Source of the DNA: JBBIRM01 sp964517975
GTDB taxonomy: Bacteria; Desulfobacterota; BSN033; UBA1163
Length of the DNA stretch: 14,718 nt
Direction of reading: 5' to 3'
Assembly: GCA_964517975.1 (NCBI GenBank)
Contig: CAZFDM010000078.1
Span: forward strand, 1-14,718
Shown here: in pieces, positions 1-6,918 of the stretch
How positions within the stretch are numbered: the first letter of the stretch is position 1
Layout of the letters: each line of letters starts with the position of its first letter
Program-made: the position numbers and the translations under genes
The notes under the pieces: model-generated
Databases searched by the model: none
Told to the model about the DNA's origin: nothing
The model's input: the letters and a program-made list of their open reading frames with translations, nothing else

Positions 1-23
1 CTAATTGGTCGATCGGCTTGACC
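1..23 (+). rRNA. rrl: 23S rRNA, 3' terminal fragment (partial)
   Basis: The first bases of the window match the conserved 3' end of bacterial 23S rRNA (CTAAT-x-GGTCGAT-x-GGCTTGACC). The final CTTGACC at 17-23 is the strand that closes the terminal helix with the 23S 5' end. Its position upstream of a 5S gene on the same strand fits a standard 23S-5S order. Only about 23 nt are visible, so the call rests on the conserved tail plus context; the exact mature end could differ by a few bases. Confidence 0.72.
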
Positions 24-35
24 ATAATTGAAATT

Positions 36-100
36 CTAAATAAGGAGCCCTTCCCCCAAGCCCCTAAGGCGAGCCTCGCCAAGGGGCGGGAGGCATATCC
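36..100. repeat. GC-rich imperfect inverted repeat in the 23S-5S spacer
   Basis: A GC-rich block in an otherwise AT-rich spacer. CCCCTAAGGCGAG at 61-73 faces CTCGCCAAGGGG at 75-86, which gives an imperfect palindrome nearly symmetrical about position 74, flanked by C-rich (51-60) and G-rich (82-92) runs. No RNA gene or protein product is evident. It looks like a dispersed intergenic repeat that landed in the rRNA spacer; copy number cannot be judged from one window. Confidence 0.5.
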
Positions 101-133
101 GCTTTGAGTGGACATCCATATTCTTTTTTTGAT

Positions 134-208
134 GGAATGGTGGAATAATGGAAAACTGGAATATTGGGTAACGAAAAATGTTTTTTTTACCCATTATTCC
201 AACATTCC
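134..208. repeat. Long inverted repeat (18-bp arms) in the 23S-5S spacer
   Basis: GGAATGGTGGAATAATGG at 134-151 is the inverse of CCATTATTCCAACATTCC at 191-208 with a single mismatch. An inner pair, TGGGTAA at 165-171 and TTACCCA at 187-193, offers an alternative nested stem. Short GGAATATTGG-like units recur in both arms (158-167 and, inverted, 211-220), so the block also has internal repetition. It could fold in the rRNA precursor and act in 23S/5S processing, or be a dispersed non-coding repeat. Short ORFs across it are artefacts of the repeat. Confidence 0.7.
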
Positions 209-234
209 AATATTCCAATATTTTAGATTGGATT

Positions 235-352
<118 letters not shown>

Positions 353-388
353 TTAAGAATTGTCCCCGCGAAAACGGGGATTGATAAA

Positions 389-419
389 AGTCCATCCTTT
401 CGGGTGGACTTTTTGTTTT
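389..419 (+). terminator. Intrinsic terminator of the rRNA operon
   Basis: A 9-bp stem, AGTCCATCC (389-397) with GGGTGGACT (402-410), contains one G-T pair and a TTTC loop, and is followed by TTTTGTTTT. This is a textbook Rho-independent terminator. A smaller GC stem just before it, CCCCG (364-368) with CGGGG (375-379), may add to termination or to 5S 3' processing. Confidence 0.92.
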
Positions 420-463
420 GATGACCAAAATTTTCTTATGGTGTTAAATTAATCTTTCCCCGT

Positions 464-1981
464 TCACCATCCAAAAAGACGTTTGGTAGAAAAATCGGGA
501 TCGCTGGTCAAATTCACCCCCAATTTTCGTAAGCCTGCTTCATCCCCGGGAGTAGGCATGTGAGTCATATGAACCTCACAGCCTGATAGTTCTTTGAGCT
601 TCTCGATGGCCAATTGAGCAGCAGGATTCATGATCGCGCTGATACTGAGTGCAATCAGTGTTTCCTCCAGGTCAAGACTTACTCTTCCTCCCTTAAGCAC
701 ATCCTTTTTGAAATGGCTGATCGATTCCATAATATGGGTAGGAAGAAGGTGAATCTCATCCGGGAGATGAGCTAAGTGTTTAACTGCGTTAAGAACTAAA
801 GCGGAAGCGGCATGCATCAATTGGGAATTCTTGCCCGTAATGATGGTTTCATCAGCCAATTCGATCGCCGCTCCACAAAAAATACCTTCATTCCCTTTCC
901 CCTTTTCTTCAGCCTCAAGGGCGGCTTGTCTTGCATATTTGACGACAAGACGGTCTTCTGGTTTTACATTTAAGTCTTTAAGCAAAAGTTCAACTCTCTG
1001 AACGGTCTCTTTATCGGTAAATCCCATGGCATATTCACAAGCATATCGGAAATATCGACGAATAATCTCTTGCGTAGCTGCCTCTCTTACGATTTCATCG
1101 TCAATGATTCCAAATCCAGCCCGATTCACACCCATATCGGTAGGCGATTGGTAGAAGGAAGGCTGTTTGGTAATCTTTTCAAAAATTCTTCTAAGAACCG
1201 GAAAAACCGCTACATCCCGGTTATAATTTACGGCTTTTTGATTATAGGCCTCCCAATGGAAGGGGTCAATCATATTAAAATCACGAATATCAGCGGTGGC
1301 TGCTTCATAGGCCATATTGACTGGGTGGTTTAAAGGGAGATTCCATATCGGAAAAGTTTCAAATTTGGCATAGCCAGCCTGTACTCCCCGTTGATATTCA
1401 TGGTAGATTTGTGAGAGACAGGTAGCCAGTTTTCCACTATTCGGACCTGGCCCTGTGACGATAATAATGGGTTTGGTTGTTTGAATATATTCATTGGCCC
1501 CATAGCCCTCTTCGCTCACAATGGTATCGATATCCGTTGGATAACCTTTGGTGAAGGGATGGGTATAGACACGAATATTTCTGCGTTCTAATTTATTTTT
1601 AAAGATGGTCGCAGAGGGCTGATTTTCATATCGAGTGATGACCACAGCGGCCACTTTAATCCCCCATTCATTCAGGTCGTCAATCATCTTCAATGCGTCC
1701 GAGTCATAGGTAATTCCAAGATCTGCCCTTACCTTTTTTCGTTCAATATCCCCCGCATAAATGCAGAGAATCACTTCTGATTGGCCTCTCATTTTCTGAA
1801 GTAAACGCATTTTTACATTGGGATCGAATCCAGGCAATACTCGGCTGGCATGATGGTCAAATAGGAGCTTTCCTCCGAACTCCAAGTATAATTTATTATT
1901 AAACCGGTTGACCCGATCAAGAATGACCTGGGTTTGTTCAGAAAGATACTTTTCGTTATCAAAACCGATTCGAATAGACAT
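464..1981 (-). CDS. DUF1846 (UPF0371) family protein
   Basis: The 505-residue product resembles the DUF1846 family, which has solved structures but no firmly established reaction. It opens with MSIRIGFDNEKYL and carries GGKLLFDHHASRVLPGFDPN near residues 36-55. A nucleotide-binding-like glycine loop, GPGPNSGK, lies at 177-184 after a hydrophobic strand. The length matches the family's usual ~500 residues, so the gene looks complete. Start: ATG at 1981, preceded by AAAGGT about 8-9 nt upstream. No signal peptide or membrane segment is seen, so it is probably cytoplasmic. It is transcribed towards the rRNA operon and faces away from the acetyltransferase gene. The family assignment is from memory of its conserved blocks; no function is proposed. 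Confidence 0.85.
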   Translation of the reverse strand: MSIRIGFDNEKYLSEQTQVILDRVNRFNNKLYLEFGGKLLFDHHASRVLPGFDPNVKMRLLQKMRGQSEVILCIYAGDIERKKVRADLGITYDSDALKMIDDLNEWGIKVAAVVITRYENQPSATIFKNKLERRNIRVYTHPFTKGYPTDIDTIVSEEGYGANEYIQTTKPIIIVTGPGPNSGKLATCLSQIYHEYQRGVQAGYAKFETFPIWNLPLNHPVNMAYEAATADIRDFNMIDPFHWEAYNQKAVNYNRDVAVFPVLRRIFEKITKQPSFYQSPTDMGVNRAGFGIIDDEIVREAATQEIIRRYFRYACEYAMGFTDKETVQRVELLLKDLNVKPEDRLVVKYARQAALEAEEKGKGNEGIFCGAAIELADETIITGKNSQLMHAASALVLNAVKHLAHLPDEIHLLPTHIMESISHFKKDVLKGGRVSLDLEETLIALSISAIMNPAAQLAIEKLKELSGCEVHMTHMPTPGDEAGLRKLGVNLTSDPDFSTKRLFGW

Positions 1982-2019
1982 CGTCGTTACCTTTAAGGAA
2001 GAAATTAAAACAACCTTTT

Positions 2020-2066
2020 ATCATATACCCATGCTTTCCTTTACCCATGTTTTCCTTCATTGTCAA
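2020..2066 (-). promoter_or_regulatory. Possible promoter elements of the DUF1846 gene, spread by a tandem repeat
   Basis: On the minus strand a perfect TTGACA (2066-2061) is followed far downstream by TATGAT (2025-2020) or the overlapping TATATG (2027-2022). The spacing is 35 or 33 bp, far too long for sigma70. It falls to 19 or 17 bp if one copy of the 16-bp tandem repeat between them is removed. The boxes may therefore be the split halves of an ancestral promoter. This is inference; another promoter may be in use. Confidence 0.28.
2026..2057. repeat. Two-copy 16-bp tandem repeat upstream of the DUF1846 gene
   Basis: TACCCATGCTTTCCTT at 2026-2041 is followed immediately by TACCCATGTTTTCCTT at 2042-2057, with one mismatch. 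The pair lies 45 bp upstream of the DUF1846 start codon, inside its likely promoter region. The short length and adjacency suggest a replication-slippage duplication. Confidence 0.75.
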
Positions 2067-2179
2067 TATAATTTAATATGAAAAAAATAAAAAAAAGTAA
2101 AGCTTAACTTAATTGAAAATGATTTTATCGGGTAGAAAAGGGGTTTTCTTTTTATTCTTTTTCTGGTATATGAATATCC

Positions 2180-2674
2180 ATGGCCTTAGAGATTGAAATT
2201 AAAACAGGCTATATCCCTGGAGCCATCGGCCGCGTGGCTGAGCTTCATGGGAAGTATTATCACACGCACTGGGGATTCAGCTCATTCTTTGAAGCCAAGG
2301 TGGCAACAGAGTTATCGGAATTTATCAGCCGTTATAATCAAAGCCGTGACTGTTTCTGGTCCGCGTTGTTAAATGGAGAGATTGAAGGGTCCATTACGAT
2401 TGATGGCCTTCATGCGGAAGATCAGGGAGCCCATCTTCGCTGGTATATTGTGTCTGATGCGATTCGGGGAAAAGGGGTGGGGAATCAACTGATTCAGAGG
2501 GCTGTTCAGTTCTGTAAGGAAAGAAGGTTCAAAAAAATTTTTCTCTGGACTTTTGAAGGGTTAGATCCTGCGCGTCACCTCTACGAAAAATTCGGGTTTA
2601 GATTGGTCGAGCAACGCATAGGGAACCAATGGGGAAAGGAGGTTCAAGAACAGCGATTTGAACTGAAACTTTAA
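2180..2674 (+). CDS. GNAT family N-acetyltransferase
   Basis: This 164-residue protein has the GNAT fold signature. The acetyl-CoA pyrophosphate loop of motif A is RGKGVG at 96-101, at the start of the helix GNQLIQRAVQFC. The C-terminal motif B has ARHLYEKFGFRLV at 131-143. The N-terminal part (GAIGRVAELHGKYYHTHWGF, 14-33) resembles the stand-alone version of the acetyltransferase half of MarR-GNAT fusions; no helix-turn-helix domain is present here. The substrate is unknown, and a small molecule or a protein amine is possible. The ATG at 2180 has no convincing Shine-Dalgarno sequence, so translation may be weak or the start slightly different. The gene stands alone, divergent from the DUF1846 gene and convergent with the SYLF gene, 38 bp apart. 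Confidence 0.88.
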   Translation: MALEIEIKTGYIPGAIGRVAELHGKYYHTHWGFSSFFEAKVATELSEFISRYNQSRDCFWSALLNGEIEGSITIDGLHAEDQGAHLRWYIVSDAIRGKGVGNQLIQRAVQFCKERRFKKIFLWTFEGLDPARHLYEKFGFRLVEQRIGNQWGKEVQEQRFELKL

Positions 2675-2712
2675 TCCTAAACTCTTTATTCCGAATGACT
2701 CGTTTATACGGA

Positions 2713-3273
2713 TCACCTTACGATTTTTGTGAACTTGGCACCTTCGAGGGTGGCATTGGCCATTAAACCCCTCTGGCCAAACATGAATGCCACAATAGGG
2801 TCTTTAATATTTATCGTATCAAGGGATTTCCCCTTTCCGACATCAATAAAAGCCACCGATCCATCAAGCCCTACTTTCCATCCTGAACTCATCCGAAAAT
2901 TCTTAAGGGCTGATTCATCCATAAAGATTAGGATTAAGTTCAACTTCTGTGCACCAATCTGGAATCCCACTGACCCCGCCACCAGGCTATAGTATTCAAC
3001 CGTCTTTCCCTCAATCCGCAAGGCACCCTCACCATATTGACCACCCACACCCAACCCCGCCTTGACAATATTAGGAATGACAAGCACACCTTTGGCAGCA
3101 TTGAGAAATGTCCCTCCTCCTCTTACGTGTTGTTGGAAAAGTTTAAGAGCTCCGTTAACCTCTTCATTGATCTGTTTGGCGGTTTTTGCATAAGAGGATT
3201 CAATAGAAAAAGATTCAAAAATAAGCACCAAAAATGCCCAAGAAACTAAGAAGATAAAAAATTTTTTTTTCAT
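2713..3273 (-). CDS. Secreted SYLF-domain (Ysc84-like) lipid-binding protein
   Basis: 186 residues. A signal peptide is clear: MKKK, a hydrophobic core at 5-22, and a likely cleavage after SYA at 27-29. The rest matches the SYLF/Ysc84 (DUF500) domain. It has the GVLVIPNIVKAGLGVGGQYGEG block at 62-83, the YYSLVAGSVGFQIGAQ block at 94-109, and the C-terminal VAFMFGQRGLMANATLEGAKFTKI at 161-184. Bacterial members are periplasmic or envelope proteins; SYLF domains bind phosphoinositides in eukaryotes, while the bacterial ligand is not settled. A strong AAAAGGAGGA at 3290-3281 precedes the ATG. It lies 32 bp after the M28 peptidase gene on the same strand, so it is probably the last gene of the lnt operon. 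The length is normal and the gene complete. Confidence 0.9.
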   Translation of the reverse strand: MKKKFFIFLVSWAFLVLIFESFSIESSYAKTAKQINEEVNGALKLFQQHVRGGGTFLNAAKGVLVIPNIVKAGLGVGGQYGEGALRIEGKTVEYYSLVAGSVGFQIGAQKLNLILIFMDESALKNFRMSSGWKVGLDGSVAFIDVGKGKSLDTINIKDPIVAFMFGQRGLMANATLEGAKFTKIVR

Positions 3274-3305
3274 AGGACCTTCCTCCTTTTACAACTTTCA
3301 ATTTC

Positions 3306-4187
3306 CTAACACATTGATAAGGTGGAATATAACCCCTTCACGACTTCAGCCATCTGTTCAAAATTAAGGGTATCTATTGTATCTGTTTCTTGGTGGTAAT
3401 TCCTGTTTCTAAAAAATGAGGTATCTGTGATCATTACTGCCCTATACCCATGTTGCCAGAATGAGTAGTTGTCAGAGAGATTAATACCCCCAAAAAACTC
3501 CGGTGCGGTTAAAGACCTTGCATCAATATGGGAATGTTTTTTAATTCCCTTCTTAAAAAAAGAAACATATCTGTGGGAGTGAAAATTTCCAACTACTCCT
3601 ATGAAATCCCCGGTTTTAGGGTAGAAAAATTCCATGCCTGGAAGTGGGTAAGTCTGAATGGGTTCTTTTCTGAAAAATCCAATCATCTCGAGCGAAACCA
3701 TGACCTCAACAGGGATACCCTGCTCCTTAAGATGTTTCGCATAAACCATGCTTCCCATATGGTGTGAGCCAAAACAGGGGGGTTCCTCATTTGCAAATGC
3801 CGCAAAGATAAGGGTTTTGTGATTTAGGGTGTCTTTAAGTAGTCTTGCGAGTTCCAATAGTCCTGAGACTGCAGAGGCATTATCATCTGCCCCTGGCGTT
3901 CCTGGAACTGTGTCATAGTGGGCGCCAAGGACAATGACCCTTTGATCCCTACCGGTTTTTTGGGTAATGAGGTTTGAGACGCTTTGGCCATAACAGGAAT
4001 ATGTCTGACGATACACCTTATATCCATAAGCCTCAAAAACCGATTCGATATAATCGATGGTCTTAGCAAGAGAACCCTCCTTCCACAGATGGCGTTCTCC
4101 CACTTTCACTGAAAGATATTCCGTATGACGATAAAGATTGTCGATAAGAGTCTCTTTTTGGATATCGTAAGATTCTTTTACCATCAT
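3306..4187 (-). CDS. M28 family zinc metallopeptidase (aminopeptidase-like)
   Basis: This is a 293-residue M28 peptidase with all expected di-zinc ligands visible: HYD (H90, D92), GADDNAS (D101/D102), NEE (catalytic and ligand glutamates 134/135), SLEMIG (E167) and a late H265 in NYHQETDTIDT. The family removes N-terminal residues from peptides. No signal peptide is seen, so it is probably cytoplasmic unless exported another way. I chose the ATG at 4187, whose ATGA overlaps the lnt stop by 4 bp, a common translational-coupling arrangement; no Shine-Dalgarno sequence precedes it. The reading frame stays open upstream to a GTG at 4253, but the added 22 residues (rich in P, S, N) do not look like part of the fold. 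The stop is TAG. Confidence 0.9.
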   Translation of the reverse strand: MMVKESYDIQKETLIDNLYRHTEYLSVKVGERHLWKEGSLAKTIDYIESVFEAYGYKVYRQTYSCYGQSVSNLITQKTGRDQRVIVLGAHYDTVPGTPGADDNASAVSGLLELARLLKDTLNHKTLIFAAFANEEPPCFGSHHMGSMVYAKHLKEQGIPVEVMVSLEMIGFFRKEPIQTYPLPGMEFFYPKTGDFIGVVGNFHSHRYVSFFKKGIKKHSHIDARSLTAPEFFGGINLSDNYSFWQHGYRAVMITDTSFFRNRNYHQETDTIDTLNFEQMAEVVKGLYSTLSMC

Positions 4188-5716
4188 TTTATTATTTGAT
4201 ATTTTTGAAAAAACGCAAGGCCCAGGAGAAGGATTGAACAAGCGGAGCAACACCAGGCAAAAACATCTCCATAAAGGGTGTAAAAGGTCTTCTCCTCCGA
4301 TAGCCGAATCGTCCCGTTGATCGCCTCTTCCGTAAAAAGACTTCCCTGTTTGAAAATCTTACCCTTAGGATCGATGAAGCCACTAATCCCTGTATTGGCT
4401 GTTCTTGCAATAAAGACACGATTCTCGATTGCCCTGAATATGGCGATGGAAAGATGCTGATAGGGAGCAGAGGTTTTTCCAAACCAGGCGTCGTTTGTGA
4501 TGGTGACTAAGAAATCAGCACCCTCCTTGACAAACCTCCTGCAAAGGTTTGGAAATATGATTTCGAAACAGATGAGGACTCCAAACTTACCCTGAGGAAG
4601 GGTGAAATTAAAGAATTCCTTTCCAGGCTTGAAGTTTCCGATTCCTTCCCCTAAGGAGCCCAATGGGATATATTCTCCAAGGGGAACATACTCGCCATAA
4701 GGGACAAGATGAATCTTGTCATATTTTCCAATCACTTCCCCCGAGGGAGAAACCAAGAGGGCACTATTATAATGATGGACCTTTCCTCTCTCTATCTTAT
4801 AGGAGGGGGTCCCGAAGAGGAGAAAGGCATTGGTCTTCTTCGGAATATCTAAAAGCATCGGTTGAAACTCTTTGGCATCCTGAAAAAAGAAGGGTGTGGC
4901 GGTCTCAGGCCAGATAATAAGGTCCGGTTTTCCCTCTGCCACCTTAAGGGAAAGCCTTTCATAGATTTTCATGGTCTCCTTCTGAAAGGACTCGTTCCAT
5001 TTGATCGATTGATCAATATTGCCTTGAACTAACCCTACTTTTAGGGTGGGTTTTTGAGCCATCCTGCGGTCCACCTTATTTATCTTAAAATATCCATAAC
5101 CCAAAAACCCCAATAGGATGAGGATTGTGATCAAAAGTTCTGGGAAAGCGAATTTCTTTTTAGTCCATTGAGACAATATCGTAAAGAGGGTCGAATTGAC
5201 TAAAAGGATGGCAAAAGAGAGACCGTAGTTTCCCGTAATATCTGCCATCTGGATAAAAGGGAGGTTTAGATATTGGGAGTAGCCTAAGTTTGCCCAAGGG
5301 AATCCCGATAGGAGAAAAGAGCGAAGATATTCCATCGAAACCCAGAGGAGGGGGGCTAATAAGAAACTTTTTGTTCCTAACTGCACTTGGATGAATTGGG
5401 TGAGGAATGTGAAGCCCCCGATAAAGAGGCTCAAGTAAATGACAAGAAGCAAAAGGATCCCAGCACTTATAATGAGCGGGATATTTCCATAGGTGTGGAC
5501 AGCTACAATAACCCAATAGATAATTCCAAGAAAAGAAAAAAGTCCTGTGAGGAATCCCAACTTAAAACTTTTGAACCCGTCTTTTCCATCGATGGCATAG
5601 AGTAGAGGGACAAGAGCAAACCAGGCCAAAAATTCAAGATCAAAATTGGGGAAAGAAAGGATGAGGAGAATGGCCGAAGTGAGGCTGAAAAGAATTTCTC
5701 TCTTTTTCACAAACAA
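4184..5716 (-). CDS. lnt: Apolipoprotein N-acyltransferase
   Basis: Lnt transfers an acyl chain from phospholipid to the N-terminal cysteine of periplasm-facing lipoproteins, the last step of lipoprotein maturation in Gram-negative bacteria. The 510-residue length is typical. Residues 1-210 form the multi-helix membrane region, including the conserved SGFPWANLGYSQ at 137-148. Residues ~225-470 are the nitrilase-like domain with the catalytic triad visible: E271 in WPETA, K334 in YDKIHLVPYGEYVP, and C383 in GVLICFE. A last membrane helix lies near 484-503. The frame opens with TTG at 5716; GTG at 5710 (third codon) has better spacing from a weak AAGA and may be the true start. The gene leads an operon with the M28 peptidase and the SYLF gene. 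Confidence 0.96.
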   Translation of the reverse strand: MFVKKREILFSLTSAILLILSFPNFDLEFLAWFALVPLLYAIDGKDGFKSFKLGFLTGLFSFLGIIYWVIVAVHTYGNIPLIISAGILLLLVIYLSLFIGGFTFLTQFIQVQLGTKSFLLAPLLWVSMEYLRSFLLSGFPWANLGYSQYLNLPFIQMADITGNYGLSFAILLVNSTLFTILSQWTKKKFAFPELLITILILLGFLGYGYFKINKVDRRMAQKPTLKVGLVQGNIDQSIKWNESFQKETMKIYERLSLKVAEGKPDLIIWPETATPFFFQDAKEFQPMLLDIPKKTNAFLLFGTPSYKIERGKVHHYNSALLVSPSGEVIGKYDKIHLVPYGEYVPLGEYIPLGSLGEGIGNFKPGKEFFNFTLPQGKFGVLICFEIIFPNLCRRFVKEGADFLVTITNDAWFGKTSAPYQHLSIAIFRAIENRVFIARTANTGISGFIDPKGKIFKQGSLFTEEAINGTIRLSEEKTFYTLYGDVFAWCCSACSILLLGLAFFQKYQIIK

Positions 5717-5767
5717 ATCTTAAAAAATAACGGGGCTTTTTTCAATGATGAAATGGTCATCCATTTT

Positions 5768-5795
5768 GTAGGGGCAATTCAAGAATTGCCCCTAC
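5768..5795. repeat. Perfect 13-bp-arm inverted repeat between lnt and galT
   Basis: GTAGGGGCAATTC (5768-5780) and GAATTGCCCCTAC (5783-5795) are exact inverse copies separated by AA. The GC-rich outer arms stand out from the AT-rich surroundings. As RNA it would form a stable hairpin with a small loop, but no T-run follows on either strand, so a simple terminator is unlikely. Sequences of this GGGGCAATT...AATTGCCCC type are known to me as dispersed intergenic repeats in several bacteria; that link is recollection, not a search result. Confidence 0.85.
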
Positions 5796-5809
5796 TTGAT
5801 TTAAATCAA
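5796..5809. promoter_or_regulatory. 14-bp palindrome upstream of galT, possible operator
   Basis: TTGATTTAAATCAA is a perfect 14-bp palindrome 52 bp upstream of the galT start, in a region shared with the divergent lnt gene. It could be an operator for a dimeric regulator, but AT-rich palindromes of this size also arise by chance. No clear -35/-10 pair can be fixed next to it. Confidence 0.3.
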
Positions 5810-5861
5810 AGGAGGTGGTTTAATATAAACTATCCATGTTTCTAAAGAGGAGAAAATTCCT

Positions 5862-6869
5862 ATGCCACAATTAAGACAGGATCCTACAACGAAAGAGTGG
5901 GTGATTATCTCTACAGAGCGGTCAAAGAGACCCCACGATTTTAAAAAATCTGAGGCATTTATAGAAGAGAGACCTTCTTATAAGGAGGACTGCCCATTTT
6001 GTATGGGCAATGAACACCTCACCCCACATGAAACCCTTGCCTATCGAAGTGGTGGCCCAGCAGATAGTAGAGGATGGTGGGTGAGGGTCATCCCCAATAA
6101 ATTTCCTGCACTCTCTCCTGAGGGAAGTCTTGAGCGGAAAGAAGAAAAAGGGTTCTTCAGGATGATGGATGGAGTAGGAATCCATGAAGTGGTGATCGAG
6201 AGTCCCATTCATAATCAGATCCTTCCTTTGATGGAGGATAAACAGGTGGAGGAGGTTCTCCTTGCCTATCGGGAGAGGACCATTGCCATGAGAGGTGATC
6301 AACGAATCAAATTGATCATCATTTTTAAAAACCATGGTGAGGCAGCCGGGACCTCCCTGGATCACACCCATTCACAAATTGTAGGAACTGCAGTGGTTCC
6401 CTCTAATATCAGGAAGAAATTGGAGGAGGCTGCCCGATATTATGATGACCATGGAAGATGTGTTTATTGTGATTCCATTCAAGAGGAACTCCTTTTTGGT
6501 GAAAGGATCGTGATGGACACAAAAAGGTTTGTCGTTTTTCATCCCTTTGCCTCACGGTTTCCCTTTGAAACTTGGATCATCCCCAAGGAGCATCAGGCTT
6601 CTTTCGGCCTCATTTCTAAGGAGGATTCAAAAATATTTGCCAAGGTTTTAAAGGAGACCCTTTTCAAACTCTACTCCCGACTAAACAACCCTGACTATAA
6701 CTTTGTCATTCATACCGCTCCCATCAAGGATGAGGAGGAGGACTACTACCACTGGCATCTTCAAATCGTTCCAAGACTTACCACCCCTGCTGGATTTGAA
6801 ATGGGATCTGGCATCTACATCAATGTCTCATTGCCTGAAGAGACCGCTAAGTATTTAAGGGAGAAATGA
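5862..6869 (+). CDS. galT: Galactose-1-phosphate uridylyltransferase family protein (GalT-like)
   Basis: The 335-residue protein has the two HIT-like halves of GalT. GalT swaps UMP between UDP-glucose and galactose-1-phosphate through a covalent histidine-UMP intermediate. Visible motifs are CPFC at 44-47 (zinc site), NHGEAAGTS at 157-165, the active site H168-T-H170-S-Q172, a second CVYC at 200-203, and HWHLQIVPR at 297-305. The canonical centre of the active site is HPHxQ; here proline is threonine. This HxHSQ subtype includes proteins annotated as GalT and relatives acting as ADP-glucose phosphorylase, so the exact sugar is uncertain. No galK or galE lies nearby, which weakens a Leloir-pathway reading. 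AGAGGAG at 5846-5852 sets the ATG at 5862. It is the first gene of the + strand run. Confidence 0.85.
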   Translation: MPQLRQDPTTKEWVIISTERSKRPHDFKKSEAFIEERPSYKEDCPFCMGNEHLTPHETLAYRSGGPADSRGWWVRVIPNKFPALSPEGSLERKEEKGFFRMMDGVGIHEVVIESPIHNQILPLMEDKQVEEVLLAYRERTIAMRGDQRIKLIIIFKNHGEAAGTSLDHTHSQIVGTAVVPSNIRKKLEEAARYYDDHGRCVYCDSIQEELLFGERIVMDTKRFVVFHPFASRFPFETWIIPKEHQASFGLISKEDSKIFAKVLKETLFKLYSRLNNPDYNFVIHTAPIKDEEEDYYHWHLQIVPRLTTPAGFEMGSGIYINVSLPEETAKYLREK

Positions 6870-6918
6870 GTTTAATAGAAATGAACCCATGATATTTTAT
6901 AGGATGGGAGGGATTAAG

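Noticed and set aside
4188..4253. Upstream GTG extension of the M28 peptidase by 22 residues
   Set aside because: The extension lies wholly within the lnt coding sequence, does not look like part of the peptidase fold, and the ATG at 4187 gives a standard 4-bp ATGA overlap.
5836..5874. Possible 12-codon leader ORF upstream of and overlapping galT
   Set aside because: Its ATG is about 19 nt from the only good AAAGGAGG, too far for normal initiation, and the encoded peptide has no attenuator-like composition.
5922..6371. 149-residue minus-strand ORF inside galT
   Set aside because: It is antisense to a well-supported GalT with all motifs in place and shows no recognisable domain.
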